DNA from: Ectothiorhodospiraceae bacterium
Lineage (GTDB): Bacteria > Pseudomonadota > Gammaproteobacteria > Nitrococcales > Aquisalimonadaceae
Assembly (NCBI GenBank): GCA_020831845.1
Contig: JAFIFV010000143.1
Coordinates: 1-34,690, forward strand
Length of the DNA stretch: 34,690 nt
Reading direction: 5' to 3'
Positions 34,495-34,690 of the stretch are shown piece by piece; position 1 is the stretch's first letter, and every line of letters begins with the position of its first letter. The position numbers and the translations under genes are program-made. The notes under the pieces were generated by a model that was not told the origin of the DNA, made no database searches, and was given only the letters and a program-made list of their open reading frames with translations.

Positions 34495-34585
34495 GGAGAG
34501 GTGGCTGAGCGGTCGAAAGCGGCGGTCTTGAAAACCGTTGAAGGGTAACCCCCTTCCGTGGGTTCGAATCCCACCCTCTCCGCCA
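34495..34585 (+). tRNA. tRNA-Ser (anticodon UGA)
   Basis: A 91-base gene with encoded CCA. The acceptor stem pairs GGAGAGG (34495-34501) with CCTCTCC (34575-34581), with discriminator G at 34582. The D arm is TGAGC-like with GGTCGAAAGC, the anticodon stem-loop is CGGTCTTGAAAACCG with anticodon TGA, a long variable arm (class II, serine) covers about 34540-34557, and the T arm is GTGGGTTCGAATCCCAC. It reads UCA and related codons. Confidence 0.97.
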
Positions 34586-34627
34586 TACATGCATAGGGGC
34601 GTCCGCAGGGCGCCCCTATGCATGTAT
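34585..34627. repeat. Perfect 17-bp hairpin abutting the tRNA CCA end
   Basis: 34585-34601 pairs perfectly with 34611-34627, with a 9-base loop. The left arm starts at the final A of the tRNA CCA. No T run follows on either strand, so it is not a standard terminator, though it could aid 3' processing. Confidence 0.7.
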
Positions 34628-34633
34628 AACCAC

Positions 34634-34653
34634 TGGGATTCGAACCCACGGAA
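34634..34653 (-). repeat. Inverted 20-bp copy of the tRNA-Ser T-arm
   Basis: 34634-34653 is the exact reverse complement of 34554-34573, covering the T arm of the adjacent tRNA-Ser. The rest of a tRNA is not visible on the minus strand, since the T stem would be closed by a G-G mismatch and no acceptor or anticodon stem can be drawn. It could be a tRNA remnant, an attachment-site fragment, or part of a repeat continuing past the window. Confidence 0.65.
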
Positions 34654-34690
34654 ATCAAACAAGTCGGGTTCGACGACCGAGCGCAGCGAG

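Noticed and set aside
34671..34690. Right-edge sequence resembling part of the ColE1/pUC origin
   Set aside because: The last ~19 bases read like a familiar vector segment on the minus strand, but the match is short and GC-rich palindromic-type sequence of this kind is common in bacterial genomes; no further vector sequence is visible.

Overview
The window is a GC-rich stretch of chromosome, almost certainly from a gammaproteobacterium. The evidence is gene order: ispD-ispF-truD, then surE-pcm-yqaA-nlpD-rpoS, then alaC-hom-thrC-(COG4255 gene)-recJ, plus an RpoS sigma factor, a Tsp/Prc protease, a PepN aminopeptidase and a TIGR03503-type von Willebrand A protein. The overall feel (two c-di-GMP proteins, quinone-linked PyrD, a CysI/DUF934 pair with no CysJ beside it) fits Chromatiales/Ectothiorhodospiraceae-like bacteria, but that finer placement is inference.

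Layout. 1-56 is a C homopolymer that looks like a contig-end artefact. 62-160 is a compound palindrome abutting ispD. 167-2416 (+) is the isoprenoid pair ispD/ispF followed by truD, which meets a minus-strand Smr-domain gene tail to tail. 3033-7210 (+) is the stationary-phase/repair cluster surE, pcm, yqaA, nlpD, rpoS, closed by a strong terminator. A small Mth938/DUF498 gene (-) lies before the 7831-14375 (+) amino-acid block: alaC (alanine), hom and thrC (threonine), a COG4255 protein and recJ. 14531-19618 (+) is a c-di-GMP module: a 1329-residue PAS/GAF/GGDEF/EAL protein followed 15 bp later by a stand-alone EAL protein. 19752-24521 (-) is pepN-prc, periplasmic and cytoplasmic proteolysis. 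24869-26967 (+) is an MFS transporter translationally coupled to an alpha/beta hydrolase. 26986-29128 (-) is cysI plus DUF934, assimilatory sulfite reduction. 29324-32218 (-) holds a small hypothetical gene and a two-gene membrane unit (one-TM protein and VWA protein). 32401-33180 (-) is an orphan ParA. 33390-34442 (+) is pyrD, followed by tRNA-Ser(UGA), a long hairpin and an inverted copy of the tRNA T-arm at the right edge.

How it fits together. Most genes are core metabolism or stress physiology, in tightly packed units with ATGA/GTGA stop-start overlaps (surE-pcm, pcm-yqaA, alaC-hom, COG4255-recJ, VWA-membrane protein) that imply translational coupling. I see no CRISPR array, transposase, integrase, phage gene or recognisable defence system. 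No new system is demonstrated here. The points most worth a second look are a Cys/His-rich insertion in ThrC, the VWA/one-TM pair of unknown function, the tandem c-di-GMP proteins, and the tRNA-Ser edge with its inverted tRNA fragment.
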